From Streptomyces sp. MMBL 11-1 (GTDB taxonomy: Bacteria > Actinomycetota > Actinomycetes > Streptomycetales > Streptomycetaceae), in NCBI RefSeq assembly GCF_028622875.1, contig NZ_CP117709.1, forward strand, positions 3,661,001 to 3,725,000: a stretch of DNA of 64,000 bases, read 5' to 3'. Numbering within the stretch: the first letter of the stretch is position 1; every line of letters begins with the position of its first letter. A program made the translations under genes and the position numbers. Positions 46,693 through 55,637 of the stretch are shown here, piece by piece. The notes under the pieces are model-generated. The model did not search any database. It was not told the origin of the DNA and worked only from the letters and a program-made list of their open reading frames with translations.

Positions 46693-48882
46693 GTGGCACG
46701 ACCTATTCAGGTAACGATTTTGGGCGACGCCGACCAACTGTCGCAGACGCTTGACCAAGCGTCCGAAGAGGTCAGCGCGTTCGGTGAGCACGCGAAGGGG
46801 CTTGCTCTTGCTGCGGGTGGCGCTATCGCTATCGGCATCGGTGCGGGCATCGCGTCGGCCCTTGAGAAGGAAGTGGGCAACGACCTACTTGCCGCCCAGT
46901 TGGGTGCGTCGCCGGCTGAGGCTAAGAAGCTTGGCGAAGCGGCCGGAGCCGTGTACAGCGACGGGTACGGCGAATCTGTGGCTGACGCCAATGAGGCGCT
47001 TAAGGGACTGTGGCAGCAAGGTCTAGTTCCGGCGGGTGCCACTGCCGACGAAATGGCGCACATTTCGAAACAGGCTATGGACGTCGCTACCGTCCTGGGT
47101 GACGAAGTCGGTCCGACGTCTGCCGCTGTCGGCCAGATGTTGAAGACGGGCCTTGCGAAGAACGCGACTGAGGCTTTTGACATTCTCGTCAAGGGCACCC
47201 AGGAAGGCGCGAACAAGAGCGAAGACCTCTTGGACACGTTCAACGAATACGGTGTCCAGTTCAAGGGGCTGGGGCTCGACGGTAAGACCGCAATGGGCTT
47301 GCTGTCTCAGGGTCTTCAGGGTGGCGCGCGTGACGCTGACCTTGTTGCCGACTCGCTGAAGGAATTCGGGCTTATCGTCCGCGCGGGTGGCGAAGAAGTG
47401 GACGCGTCATATAAGGCCATTGGCCTGAGCGGCAAGGACATGACGAAGGCCATTGCTGAAGGTGGTCCGGCGGCAGCGAAGGCGCTTGATCAGACGCTTG
47501 ATGGACTCCGTAAGGTCAAGGACCCGGCGGAGCGCTCAGCCCTAGCGGTGAAGCTTTTCGGTACCCAGGCTGAGGACATGCAAGACGCGCTCTTCTCGCT
47601 CGACCCCTCGAAGGCTGTTGAGTCGCTGGGCAAGGTGGACGGCGCGGCGAAGGCGGCAGGCGACACCATGCACGACAACGCCGCCACGAAGGTGAAGCAA
47701 TTCACCCGGGCACTTACGGGCTTCGCTACTGACGTCCTGGGGACGCTGGTCATTCCGGCCGTTACGGCGGTTGCCGGGAAGCTCAGCACGGTCGGTTCTG
47801 CCTTCGCGGCTACGGCTGGGTTCATCAGTCAGCACAGCGGCATTTTCGGCACCATCGCGGGACTGATTACCGTGATCCTGCTGCCCGCGCTAGTCGCCTG
47901 GGGAGTGACGGCAACGACGTCAGCGATAGCCAACGTGACGGCGTGGATTACGTCCGCCACGACGTCCACCACTTCGGCAGCAACTCAGGTGCTCGCACAC
48001 TGGGCAGTCGTGGGCGGGTGGATCAAGTCGGCAGCGACGGCGGTTGCCAATGCGGCGATCGTGGTAGCCGGCTGGGTACTCATGGGCGCTCAGTCGCTTT
48101 TGCAGGCGGCGCGAATGGCGGCAGCGTGGCTTATCGCCATGGGGCCGGTCGGTTGGGTGATCGCTGGGATTGTGGCGCTTGTCGTCATCATCGTCGCCAA
48201 CTGGGACACCATCAAGGAAAAGACGCTCGCCGCGTTCCAGTGGGTTTGGGACTGGGTCAAGAAAATCTTCGGGTGGCTGAAGGATCTCTTCCTGAATTTC
48301 ACCGGTCCGGGCCTGATCATCAAGCATTGGGACAAGATCGTCAGCGCCACACGAAGCGCGTTCAACTGGGTGAAGAACCTAGCGAAGAACGCACTTGACG
48401 CCGTGGTCAGTTTCGTCATGGGCCTTCCGGGACGCCTCCTTTCTGCTGGGTCTCGACTGCTGAGCGCCGGTAAGGCAATCGGCGGTTACGTGATCAACGG
48501 CATCAAGAACGGGCTTTCCAAGCTGGGCGGTTTCGCGCAATCGTTGGGAGCCACCGTTACCCGCGCGGTGAAGGGTGCGATCAACGGGGTTATCAGCCTG
48601 ATGAACTGGGCGATCCCGAACCGGTTGGGCATGGGGCCGCTGAGCATCGACATTCCCGATAACCCAATCCCGAAGATTCGTGCCATGGGTGGACCGGCTA
48701 GCGGTCGGGTGCGTGTCGGTGAGCGCGGGCCGGAAGAGGTCGTGTTGCCGACCGGTTCAACGGTCATCCCGAACCATCGGCTTGGCTCCGGCGGGGGCGT
48801 CACGGTCAACGTTCAGACCAATGCGGACCCGTTCGCTATCGGCCGTGAAGTGGCCTGGGCGCTCCGCACAAGTCCCGCGTAA
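46693..48882 (+). CDS. Tape measure protein
   Basis: A 729-residue protein. Residues 1-350 are helical with QTLDQASEEVSAFGEHAKGL and phage minor-tail-like VLGDEVGPTSAAVGQMLKTG. Hydrophobic stretches follow (GTIAGLITVILLPALVAWGV; GWVIAGIVALVVIIVANWD). The C-terminus has Gly-rich MGGPASGRVRVGERGPEEVV. These features and the length fit a small tape measure protein that sets tail length. GTG 46693. Confidence 0.9.
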   Translation: MARPIQVTILGDADQLSQTLDQASEEVSAFGEHAKGLALAAGGAIAIGIGAGIASALEKEVGNDLLAAQLGASPAEAKKLGEAAGAVYSDGYGESVADANEALKGLWQQGLVPAGATADEMAHISKQAMDVATVLGDEVGPTSAAVGQMLKTGLAKNATEAFDILVKGTQEGANKSEDLLDTFNEYGVQFKGLGLDGKTAMGLLSQGLQGGARDADLVADSLKEFGLIVRAGGEEVDASYKAIGLSGKDMTKAIAEGGPAAAKALDQTLDGLRKVKDPAERSALAVKLFGTQAEDMQDALFSLDPSKAVESLGKVDGAAKAAGDTMHDNAATKVKQFTRALTGFATDVLGTLVIPAVTAVAGKLSTVGSAFAATAGFISQHSGIFGTIAGLITVILLPALVAWGVTATTSAIANVTAWITSATTSTTSAATQVLAHWAVVGGWIKSAATAVANAAIVVAGWVLMGAQSLLQAARMAAAWLIAMGPVGWVIAGIVALVVIIVANWDTIKEKTLAAFQWVWDWVKKIFGWLKDLFLNFTGPGLIIKHWDKIVSATRSAFNWVKNLAKNALDAVVSFVMGLPGRLLSAGSRLLSAGKAIGGYVINGIKNGLSKLGGFAQSLGATVTRAVKGAINGVISLMNWAIPNRLGMGPLSIDIPDNPIPKIRAMGGPASGRVRVGERGPEEVVLPTGSTVIPNHRLGSGGGVTVNVQTNADPFAIGREVAWALRTSPA

Positions 48883-48887
48883 TCCAG

Positions 48888-48905
48888 CCTACTCGCGTAA
48901 GTAGG
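48888..48905. promoter_or_regulatory. Operator-like palindrome (CIR type), copy 4
   Basis: CCTACTCGCGTAAGTAGG, nearly palindromic, starts 6 bases after the tape measure stop and precedes a terminator. Confidence 0.75.
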
Positions 48906-48906
48906 T

Positions 48907-48940
48907 AAGCGCCCCTCAGTGATGATGCTGGGGGGCGCTT
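48907..48940 (+). terminator. Terminator after the tape measure gene
   Basis: AAGCGCCCC (48907-48915) and GGGGCGCTT (48932-48940) form a perfect 9-bp stem with a 16-base loop, directly behind copy 4 of the operator-like element. Confidence 0.75.
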
Positions 48941-48962
48941 CCATGTCTAAGGAGGTTGCCCG

Positions 48963-49769
48963 GTGGCTGAGTTGAGCGACTGGACGTGTGAGTACAACGG
49001 CGTTGTCATGGGCTTGCCGGAGTCTGCTATATCCATCGTCGGGGTTGATGGGCTTCTGTCCGCCCCGGAGATCCGTACGTCTGACCTTGTCCTTGTCCAG
49101 CGGAACGGGCTTTGGCCTGGGCGCGACTACATGAACGGGCGCACGGTCACGCTGACGCTTGAGGTCTACGGCTCGACGCGCGAAGAGTACACAGCGGCCC
49201 TCAATGCCCTTCAGGCGGCGTTTCAGCCCTGCACCGATGAACTCCCCTTCCGGTTCCGTTTCCCGGGCGCAGCGGGCGACCAGACAGCTTTCGTCATGGC
49301 GCGTGTGCGTCGGCGTAGCGCTCCGCTGGACCTGAGCTTCGCTTACCGCACCTGCAACATGGTCGTCGAGCTTTTCGCGACGTCTCCGTTTATCGAGGGG
49401 GACGCGCCGCGCACCATCCCCGTGCGGTCAGCCGGCCCCGACGATCCGGGCTTCACGCCAATCAGCCGGTTCACTCAGTACGGGACGTTCAACGCGCGCC
49501 CAGCGGTCGAGATTCACGGGGCGACTTCCCCGACGCTGACCGACGAAGCAACGGGTGAGTTCTTCGGCGTGAACTACACGGGCACGGTCCGTGTCGACTC
49601 CCAGGCGCAGACGGTTACCGATGGGGCAGGCGCGTCTATCGCTGGGCTGATCAAGCCGGGTTCGACGTGGCCGGAGTTCGCCCCGGGTGACCATCGCTTG
49701 AAGCTGACCACTGGGAACGCGAACCTTCAGGCAACGGCCGTTGTGTCGTGGGTAGACAGGTGGGTTTGA
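48963..49769 (+). CDS. Distal tail protein (phage tail family)
   Basis: A 268-residue protein with the distal-tail type start MAELSDWTCEYNGVVMGLPE and a YLF..LPFRFRFPGAAGDQTA type beta core. Position after the tape measure is that of Dit proteins, which form the hub for tail-tip proteins. The gene ends with tandem TGA TGA, in frame with the next gene. Confidence 0.75.
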   Translation: MAELSDWTCEYNGVVMGLPESAISIVGVDGLLSAPEIRTSDLVLVQRNGLWPGRDYMNGRTVTLTLEVYGSTREEYTAALNALQAAFQPCTDELPFRFRFPGAAGDQTAFVMARVRRRSAPLDLSFAYRTCNMVVELFATSPFIEGDAPRTIPVRSAGPDDPGFTPISRFTQYGTFNARPAVEIHGATSPTLTDEATGEFFGVNYTGTVRVDSQAQTVTDGAGASIAGLIKPGSTWPEFAPGDHRLKLTTGNANLQATAVVSWVDRWV

Positions 49770-49778
49770 TGACGCGAC

Positions 49779-49793
49779 GTCACCGACTCCCTT
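49779..49793 (+). promoter_or_regulatory. Phage box GTCACCGACTCCCTT, in the Dit-tail tip gap
   Basis: One of seven copies of this 15-base element in the prophage. It is followed by CGTGTAAGTAGGGGG and a TTG-initiated tail gene. Probably part of a phage promoter or leader. Confidence 0.6.
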
Positions 49794-49814
49794 CGTGTAA
49801 GTAGGGGGTGCGCC

Positions 49815-50870
49815 TTGTCTGAGTTTCAGGTTTTGCAGGTAGACGTGAAGACCGGCAACGTTGTAACGGCGTTGCCGGTTACGGGAATTGGCTACACGGA
49901 GACGTTGAACGCCGCCGGGACGTGCTCCGTTGGTGTACCGCTCGACGCTGCCAATCCGGCCACGTTGGAGCCTGGGCGTTCGGGCCTTGTGGTCACGCGT
50001 GACGACGTCCCCGTGTGGGGCGGACCGGTCTGGACGGCTTCCGCTGACCTTGCCGCCGGAGTGCTCACGCTGAACGCCGCTGGGTGGCACAGCTACTACG
50101 CCGCCCGGTACTTGAACGCCGCGAAGGGGTACAAGGGCAGCAAGGATCAGGCTCAGCTTCTTCGGGACTGGATCGGGTACGCGAACACGAACGACGGAAT
50201 CGGCACGGTCGTCACGGGGCTCACGAACACGGGGCGTACGCGTTCCCGCACGTGGGCTTTCTCGGAGTTCAAGAACATCGCTGAGGCGGTCAACGAACTT
50301 GCCGACGAAGACGGCGGATTCGATTTCCGGTACGAAACGTTCTGGGCGAACACAGCGCGCACCCGGGTGGGTAACCGGCTCATGAAGTCGGCGCGCGTTT
50401 CGCTCGCCTTCCCGTCGCTGACTCATGGCGTGAACGCGAACGTGACAGCAGTCTCTTACGACGGGAGCCGGCTAGCGACGCGCGCCTATGCCTTCGGGGC
50501 GGATCTCGGTACGGGCGTCAAGCCTTTCGCTTCGTCGGTCAACGCGCTCGACACACCGACGCTGCAACAGGTCGTCACGTACGCGGACCTTCGGTCAACG
50601 GCGGAGCTGCTACCGAAAGCCGGAGCCCTGGGCGCTGTCGGTCGTCAGGTGATTGCGATTCCTTCGGTTGAGCTTTACCCGGGTGTGTACAGCCCCGGGA
50701 CGCACATGTTGGGCGCGCACGGAACGGTGAATGTCGATTCCGGCTATGTGCAGTTGCTCGAAGAGTTCGTGATCAGTGAGCGACAGATAGCCGTAGACGT
50801 GAATGGAACCGAGACGGCGACGCTGTCTCTGGCGAGTAAGGAAGTGTTTGTAAGTGGCGATTCAGGCTAA
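49815..50870 (+). CDS. Tail tip / minor tail protein (Tal-like)
   Basis: A 351-residue protein starting at TTG 49815 (after AGTAGGGGG) and beginning LSEFQVLQVDVKTGNVVTAL. It resembles siphovirus minor tail proteins of the gp37 (ReqiPepy6) type, rich in beta strand, with repeats of the VTA-S/D kind. It lies between Dit and the fibre. The start codon is weak and its frame equals that of the upstream gene. Confidence 0.7.
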   Translation: MSEFQVLQVDVKTGNVVTALPVTGIGYTETLNAAGTCSVGVPLDAANPATLEPGRSGLVVTRDDVPVWGGPVWTASADLAAGVLTLNAAGWHSYYAARYLNAAKGYKGSKDQAQLLRDWIGYANTNDGIGTVVTGLTNTGRTRSRTWAFSEFKNIAEAVNELADEDGGFDFRYETFWANTARTRVGNRLMKSARVSLAFPSLTHGVNANVTAVSYDGSRLATRAYAFGADLGTGVKPFASSVNALDTPTLQQVVTYADLRSTAELLPKAGALGAVGRQVIAIPSVELYPGVYSPGTHMLGAHGTVNVDSGYVQLLEEFVISERQIAVDVNGTETATLSLASKEVFVSGDSG

Positions 50871-51465
50871 TGCGCTGCCGCCTTCTCTTTTGGCTGAGCT
50901 GAATGAGATGAAGCGCCGGCTGACTGCCCTTGAGCGGAAACCGAAGTTGGGCAGCGTGAATGAGCGCCTGCCGTACGGGTCTTATCAGTCGCCTTCGGTT
51001 GAAGGCACGGTTGGGCCGAACTTCCGGCATCTGCTGGGCATCATCAATTCCACGGGGTTGAATCAGCCGGTCCTTCTTCTGGCGATCCCGTTTTCCCTTC
51101 CCGGGGGCGCAGACGGCGCGCGGCTCGACGTGTCCGTGACGTTGTGGATGACAGACATGATCACGGGCGGCAAGACGAAGGAAATCACGCTCGACAAGAC
51201 GAGTGCGCCGGACGGATTTACGCGTCAGCTCACCTTCACGTGGCTTCACCCTCAGCCGATCGGCTTTGACGACGCCGAACAGTGGAAGGGCTTCGAGATC
51301 AACTACCGCGTCAACAAGCGCGTAACGGTCAACGGGATCAGCCACACGGTCGGTATCGGGGAACCCCAGCTCGCAACGGGGCTTCCGGCAGGTACGTACG
51401 TGGAAGAGTCCACGGACGGTAACCCGCGCATCGACGGACAACTGACGCCCGTTCCGGGGTCGTGA
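50854..51465 (+). CDS. Minor tail protein, unknown detail
   Basis: A 203-residue protein that overlaps the previous gene by 17 bases and opens MAIQANALPPSLLAELNEMK, a short helix, then a beta-rich body with a HWxGY-like QLTFTWLHPQPIGFDDAEQW region. Function assigned by position in the tail-tip cluster only. Confidence 0.6.
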   Translation: MAIQANALPPSLLAELNEMKRRLTALERKPKLGSVNERLPYGSYQSPSVEGTVGPNFRHLLGIINSTGLNQPVLLLAIPFSLPGGADGARLDVSVTLWMTDMITGGKTKEITLDKTSAPDGFTRQLTFTWLHPQPIGFDDAEQWKGFEINYRVNKRVTVNGISHTVGIGEPQLATGLPAGTYVEESTDGNPRIDGQLTPVPGS

Positions 51466-51761
51466 TGGCTGACATTGTCGGCACGGCCGAAGTCGTGGGG
51501 GGCGCGTGCCTGTTCCTGTTGCTGGTCTACCGGCAGGTTCGGACCGGCGCGCGGGATGCGTGGCGGGAAGTAGCGGAGTCCCAGACAGCGCGTGCTGAGG
51601 CTCTTGACGCTCAGGTGCAGACACTCATTTCTGAGGTCCGTTCGCTGCGCCTTGAAAACGAAGCGCTCCGTATAGAGGTGGCGTCGCTGCGCAGAGAAAA
51701 TTCTGAGCTTCGTGAGCACATTGACAACTTGATTGGGGGCGCACGTGGCGATTCCGAATGA
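51465..51761 (+). CDS. Membrane-anchored coiled-coil protein
   Basis: A 98-residue protein with one N-terminal hydrophobic helix (VVGGACLFLLLVYRQV) and a heptad coiled coil (LRLENEALRIEVASLRRENS). Starts at ATG 51465, overlapping the stop TGA before it. It sits among tail genes; a spanin- or holin-like role is possible but unproven. Confidence 0.6.
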   Translation: MADIVGTAEVVGGACLFLLLVYRQVRTGARDAWREVAESQTARAEALDAQVQTLISEVRSLRLENEALRIEVASLRRENSELREHIDNLIGGARGDSE

Positions 51762-53781
51762 GATTCCCACTGTCCGCGTAACGGGAACTTATCTGGGCTG
51801 GGACGGTCGAGCCCTTAAGGGCACGGTCACGTTTACCGGTCCGGGGCTTGTGACGTTCCCTGAGTCGGACCTTTTCATTGCCGGTCCGGTTGTCGCCACG
51901 CTTGACGAACTGGGCCGGATCGTGGACGCCAACGGCAACGTCGGTATCCGCCTTCCGGCCACTGACTCCCCCGACATGAACCCGTCCGCGTGGACGTACA
52001 CGGTTAAGGAGAATCTGACCGGCGTCACGGGGGCGCGCACCTATTCCATGGTGCTGCCGAAAGACACGCTGAACAACACCGTAGACCTTGCGGACGTCGC
52101 GCCGGCTGACCCGTCAACTCCCAACTACGTTGCCGTTCCTGGACCTAGCGCCTATGAAGTGGCAGTGGCGGGCGGGTACACGGGCACCGAAGCGGAATGG
52201 GTCGCGTCCCTCGAAGGTCCCCAGGGCGTTCGGGGAGTGCGCGGCTCTCAGGTGTTCACCGGTTCCGCTGCCCCCACTTCGGCGCTGGGTATCGACGGCG
52301 ACGTATACGCCCAGTACGAGACGACTACGGTCCTGGGGGTACCGTCCACCACGGTTACCAACTGGGCGCGTTCTGGGGGCGCTTGGGCCACCGTTGGCGG
52401 TCCGGTTCGCGGCTCCGCGATCTACGTGAACAACTCAACGGGTACCCCAGTCACGGGAACCCGTCCGGGGGATCTTCTCGTTCGGTCAGACAGCGGAGAC
52501 CTGTTCCAGCGCGGCGCGTCGCTGTGGGAGTCGAAGGGCAACATCAAGGGCCCGAAGGGCGACAAGGGCGATAAGGGAGACACAGGGGCGACCGGTCCGG
52601 CGGGTGCAGACGGTACGGGCGCGGGAACGGTTACGGCTGTCAACACGGTCGCGCCCGACGCGAACGGCAACGTCACGCTTACTGCGGTGAACGTGGGCGC
52701 TCTCTCCACCACGGGGGACGCACAGCTTGCCGGAAGTCTCAACGTCGTTGCGGCCGGCGCGGCTACCGACGTCTTCAAGGCTTCCAGCGCTGACGGCTCC
52801 GCGTACACGAGCATCACGACCGGCGGAGCGCTTGTTACGAACGTGTCCGCTTCGTTCAACGGGCGTATGTGGGTGCGCGCGGACAGCGCGGGTACCGATC
52901 CGTTCCGGGTGACGCTTGCCGACAACACCGAAATCATGTCGGTCCGCAAAACGGGCAGCGTGCGGCTTCCGATGGGAAACCTGTACGCCGACAAGAACCT
53001 TCGCGTTGGCGGCGCTGCTAGCGCATCGGGCATGGGCAGCGCTGTCACGGGCGTTCTTGCCGTTGACCACGGGACCGGACCTAGCGCGGTGAACCCGAAC
53101 GGCGTCAACGTGTACGCCGAAGGCGGTCAGCTCAAGGTGCAAGAGTCGAGCGGCGCTGTCTTCACGGTCGGTGCGACGTCGAGCGCGCCGAAGAACACGT
53201 GGACGCCTCAAGCACTGGGCTTTGAAGCGTGGTCGTGTGACCCGTACACAGTGGCGAACCCGGTTGCGAAGTACCTGACTCCGCAGCGGCTTTACTTCGT
53301 GGGGCTGAACATCACGGAGCTGACAACGGTCAACCGAATCGTTCTGTACGCGCGCGGCTATGGCGGCGTGACGTCGAACCGGTACCGGGCGGGTATCTAC
53401 CGGGAGAACGGCGCGAAGGTTGTCGAGACTGGCGGCGTCGCGCTGACGATGGCTGGGCAGGAAGCCGGGTCCATGCCCGCACAGAAGACGAACCATATCG
53501 GCGCTGTTCCTGTGACGATCACTCAGACCGCGCTTACGCCTGGGCGCTACTGGGTTGCGTTCTCGCTTGTTACGGGTGGCACGACTGACTTCGCGTTCTT
53601 CCACGTTCAGAACGAGTCCCCCATCGCGACTGCCAACTTTTGGATGCCGGGTACGCCGTTCGCGCGGGCGTGGTTCACGGAAGGGCAGAACAACGCGGCA
53701 CTTCCGACCACTGTGAGCCAGACAGCGGCGGGTGCACGCGCTGACCATGACATCCCGATTGCGGCACTGGCCTACGTCTAA
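51745..53781 (+). CDS. Tail fibre with collagen-like repeats
   Basis: A 678-residue protein. The N-terminal part (MAIPNEIPTVRVTGTYLGWD) attaches to the tail; a central Gly-X-Y run, GPKGDKGDKGDTGATGPAG, and a beta-rich C-terminal domain with conserved aromatic residues form a trimeric fibre. It probably carries the receptor-binding site. GTG 51745 sits 12 bases inside the previous gene, with TGGGGG upstream. Confidence 0.85.
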   Translation: MAIPNEIPTVRVTGTYLGWDGRALKGTVTFTGPGLVTFPESDLFIAGPVVATLDELGRIVDANGNVGIRLPATDSPDMNPSAWTYTVKENLTGVTGARTYSMVLPKDTLNNTVDLADVAPADPSTPNYVAVPGPSAYEVAVAGGYTGTEAEWVASLEGPQGVRGVRGSQVFTGSAAPTSALGIDGDVYAQYETTTVLGVPSTTVTNWARSGGAWATVGGPVRGSAIYVNNSTGTPVTGTRPGDLLVRSDSGDLFQRGASLWESKGNIKGPKGDKGDKGDTGATGPAGADGTGAGTVTAVNTVAPDANGNVTLTAVNVGALSTTGDAQLAGSLNVVAAGAATDVFKASSADGSAYTSITTGGALVTNVSASFNGRMWVRADSAGTDPFRVTLADNTEIMSVRKTGSVRLPMGNLYADKNLRVGGAASASGMGSAVTGVLAVDHGTGPSAVNPNGVNVYAEGGQLKVQESSGAVFTVGATSSAPKNTWTPQALGFEAWSCDPYTVANPVAKYLTPQRLYFVGLNITELTTVNRIVLYARGYGGVTSNRYRAGIYRENGAKVVETGGVALTMAGQEAGSMPAQKTNHIGAVPVTITQTALTPGRYWVAFSLVTGGTTDFAFFHVQNESPIATANFWMPGTPFARAWFTEGQNNAALPTTVSQTAAGARADHDIPIAALAYV

Positions 53782-53786
53782 CTCAG

Positions 53787-53804
53787 CCTACCCACGTGAG
53801 TAGG
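53787..53804. promoter_or_regulatory. Operator-like palindrome (CIR type), copy 5
   Basis: CCTACCCACGTGAGTAGG begins 5 bases after the fibre gene stop and immediately precedes a terminator. Confidence 0.75.
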
Positions 53805-53807
53805 TAC

Positions 53808-53840
53808 GGCCCCGGAGCAACACGGTTCCGGGGCCTCTTT
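53808..53840 (+). terminator. Terminator after the fibre gene
   Basis: GGCCCCGGA (53808-53816) pairs with TCCGGGGCC (53827-53835), followed by TCTTT. Confidence 0.8.
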
Positions 53841-53861
53841 GATGCGCGAAAGGAAATCGTT

Positions 53862-54671
53862 TTGAGCATTCCGAAGCTTCTGTCTCTCGGCCACGCCGAA
53901 GTCGGATACCGCGAAGGTCGGGCAAACGGCCATTGGAACAACTTTCAGAAGTTCTCGCCGGCCGTGCCTGGGCTTGAGTGGTCGCAGAATCAGGCATGGT
54001 GCGCCACCTTCACTTCGTGGCTTGCGCTGAAGGCTGGTCTTGCTGACGCCTACCCGCGCACGGCTTCGTGTTGGACCGGAACGAATTGGTTCAAGAACAA
54101 GGGGCGCTTTTCGGCGTACCCGGCGGTCGGCGCTCAGGTGTTCTTCGGCAATGGCGGGGGCAGTCACACGGGCATCGTGTACGCCTATGACGCCAATTAC
54201 GCATACACGATCGAGGGGAACACGAACGGCAACGGCAGCGCTGAGGGTGACGGCGTGTACCTGAAGAAGCGCGCGCGTCGGGATTCGTACCTGTACGGGT
54301 ACGGCTACCCGGATGTTAAGGGTGGCAGTGTGAGCGCTGACCCGAACGCCGCGAAGTTCGGGTATAAGCACAAGGCGACCGGCAAGGTTGGCGATCTGGG
54401 CGGGAAGCCCGCGAAGCCGAAGGCGTACGAGCCGTTCCCGGGTGCGGCTTTCTTCAAGCGTGAGCCGAAGTCGGCAATCGTTACCGCCATGGGCAAGCGC
54501 CTTGTTGCGGTGAAGTGCTCCGCGTACAAGGTCGGTCCGGGCGCTCAGTGGTCGGACGCTGACAAGGCTTCGTACGCGAAGTGGCAGCGGAAGTGTGGGT
54601 TCACGGGTGCCGACGCTGACGGTTGGCCCGGTAAGTCATCGTGGGACAAGCTGAAGGTCCCGAAGGTCTAA
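53862..54671 (+). CDS. CHAP-type endolysin
   Basis: A 269-residue cell-wall hydrolase. The N-terminal domain has NQAWCATFTSWLALKAGL (catalytic Cys) and GGGSHTGIVYAYD (His), as in CHAP-type amidases/endopeptidases; the C-terminus ends TGADADGWPGKSSWDKL, as in peptidoglycan-binding modules. TTG 53862 follows AAAGGA; the upstream open frame runs through the fibre terminator. It lyses the host with the holin candidate downstream. Confidence 0.85.
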   Translation: MSIPKLLSLGHAEVGYREGRANGHWNNFQKFSPAVPGLEWSQNQAWCATFTSWLALKAGLADAYPRTASCWTGTNWFKNKGRFSAYPAVGAQVFFGNGGGSHTGIVYAYDANYAYTIEGNTNGNGSAEGDGVYLKKRARRDSYLYGYGYPDVKGGSVSADPNAAKFGYKHKATGKVGDLGGKPAKPKAYEPFPGAAFFKREPKSAIVTAMGKRLVAVKCSAYKVGPGAQWSDADKASYAKWQRKCGFTGADADGWPGKSSWDKLKVPKV

Positions 54672-54680
54672 GGGGTGCAC

Positions 54681-54854
54681 ATGGGAGATCACAGTAAGCC
54701 GGGTCGCCTGGGTGGCGTTCTGTCCTGGGCGAAGGCTCACCCGAAGATCGTCAGCGCGGTCGTGGTGGGCGTCGTGGGCGTCGTCTCGGCCGTGAAGCCG
54801 GAGTTCCCGGGCGCTGCCGTTGTGTCTGCCGTCCACGCTGTCCTAGGGGTTTAG
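54681..54854 (+). CDS. Holin candidate, 57 residues
   Basis: This gene is below the usual size cut. It encodes MGDHSKPGRLGGVLSWAKAH and then one hydrophobic segment (IVSAVVVGVVGVVSAV) and a short helix. ATG 54681 follows AAGGGG, ten bases after the endolysin stop. A small protein with one membrane helix next to an endolysin is most likely the holin or a membrane partner. Confidence 0.6.
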   Translation: MGDHSKPGRLGGVLSWAKAHPKIVSAVVVGVVGVVSAVKPEFPGAAVVSAVHAVLGV

Positions 54855-54864
54855 CCGGCTCAGG

Positions 54865-54879
54865 GTCACCGACACCCTT
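54865..54879 (+). promoter_or_regulatory. Phage box variant GTCACCGACACCCTT
   Basis: A one-base variant of the repeated box, leading the early region. Confidence 0.6.
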
Positions 54880-54913
54880 CGTGGGAAACGTAAGCAACCT
54901 ACGAAGGGTGTCG
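54870..54913 (+). promoter_or_regulatory. Leader stem-loop covering the ribosome site of the dNMP kinase gene
   Basis: CGACACCCTTCGT (54870-54882) and ACGAAGGGTGTCG (54901-54913) are exact 13-base complements with an 18-base loop. The GAAGGG that would serve as ribosome site lies in the 3' arm, one base before the GTG start at 54915, so the fold would hide it. Confidence 0.65.
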
Positions 54914-54914
54914 C

Positions 54915-55505
54915 GTGGCCTATTACAAGAGCATCGGGCTTATCGGTCCCGCCCAGTCGGGTAAGGACTCCATCGGGTCTCGGCTCCGGCAGCGTTACGG
55001 ATATCAGCGTGTGGCGTTCGCGGACCCGCTCAAGGCGGCGGCGCTGAAGCTGAACCCGTGGGTGGACGCCGCCTCTGCCGTTCGGGGCCCCGTGCTCTGC
55101 CGTCGGCTCTCTGAGTTGGTGGATGAGTGGGGCTGGGACCGTTGCAAGACGGAATACCCGGAAGTGCGGCGCACCCTTCAGCACGTCGGACAGACCGTTC
55201 GGGAGCTTGACCCCGACTTCTGGGTACGTGCCGCCTTCCCTGCGATCGTTGCCGCGTCTCGTCTGGGGCTTCCGGTCGTTGTTACTGACGTGCGGTACGA
55301 GAACGAAGCCCAGGCGCTCACTGCCCGTGGCTTCGAGCTGATCCGGGTTACGCGGCCCGGTGCCGGACTGGCGGACGAGACCGGACGGCACAAGAGCGAA
55401 ACCGAGTTGGCCAACTACCCGACAGCGCTGACGATTTCGAACGCTGGGACGCTGGGTGAGCTGAACGACATTGTTGACAGCTTGCTCGTTCCGCGCACGC
55501 GTTGA
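54915..55505 (+). CDS. Deoxynucleoside monophosphate kinase
   Basis: A 196-residue P-loop kinase. Walker A is GLIGPAQSGKDSIGSRLRQR; a later DVRYENEAQAL and HKSETELANY match phage dNMP kinases, which raise dNTP supply during replication. GTG 54915. It leads the early region and ends at a strong terminator. Confidence 0.9.
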   Translation: MAYYKSIGLIGPAQSGKDSIGSRLRQRYGYQRVAFADPLKAAALKLNPWVDAASAVRGPVLCRRLSELVDEWGWDRCKTEYPEVRRTLQHVGQTVRELDPDFWVRAAFPAIVAASRLGLPVVVTDVRYENEAQALTARGFELIRVTRPGAGLADETGRHKSETELANYPTALTISNAGTLGELNDIVDSLLVPRTR

Positions 55506-55512
55506 CAATTCC

Positions 55513-55556
55513 TCCCCCTATCGACTGCCTTCGGGTGGCCGGTAGGGGGATTTTTT
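55513..55556 (+). terminator. Terminator after the dNMP kinase
   Basis: TCCCCCTA (55513-55520) pairs with TAGGGGGA (55543-55550), followed by six Ts. Confidence 0.85.
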
Positions 55557-55576
55557 CGTTGTGGGCTTGCGCCGTG

Positions 55577-55594
55577 CCTACTCGCGTGAGTAGG
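55577..55594. promoter_or_regulatory. Operator-like palindrome (CIR type), copy 6
   Basis: CCTACTCGCGTGAGTAGG, the best match to the consensus, 43 bases upstream of the early gene at 55638. Confidence 0.75.
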
Positions 55595-55637
55595 TTGGTT
55601 CCTGCAAGACACCGACAGCGACGAAGGGCAAGGGATC

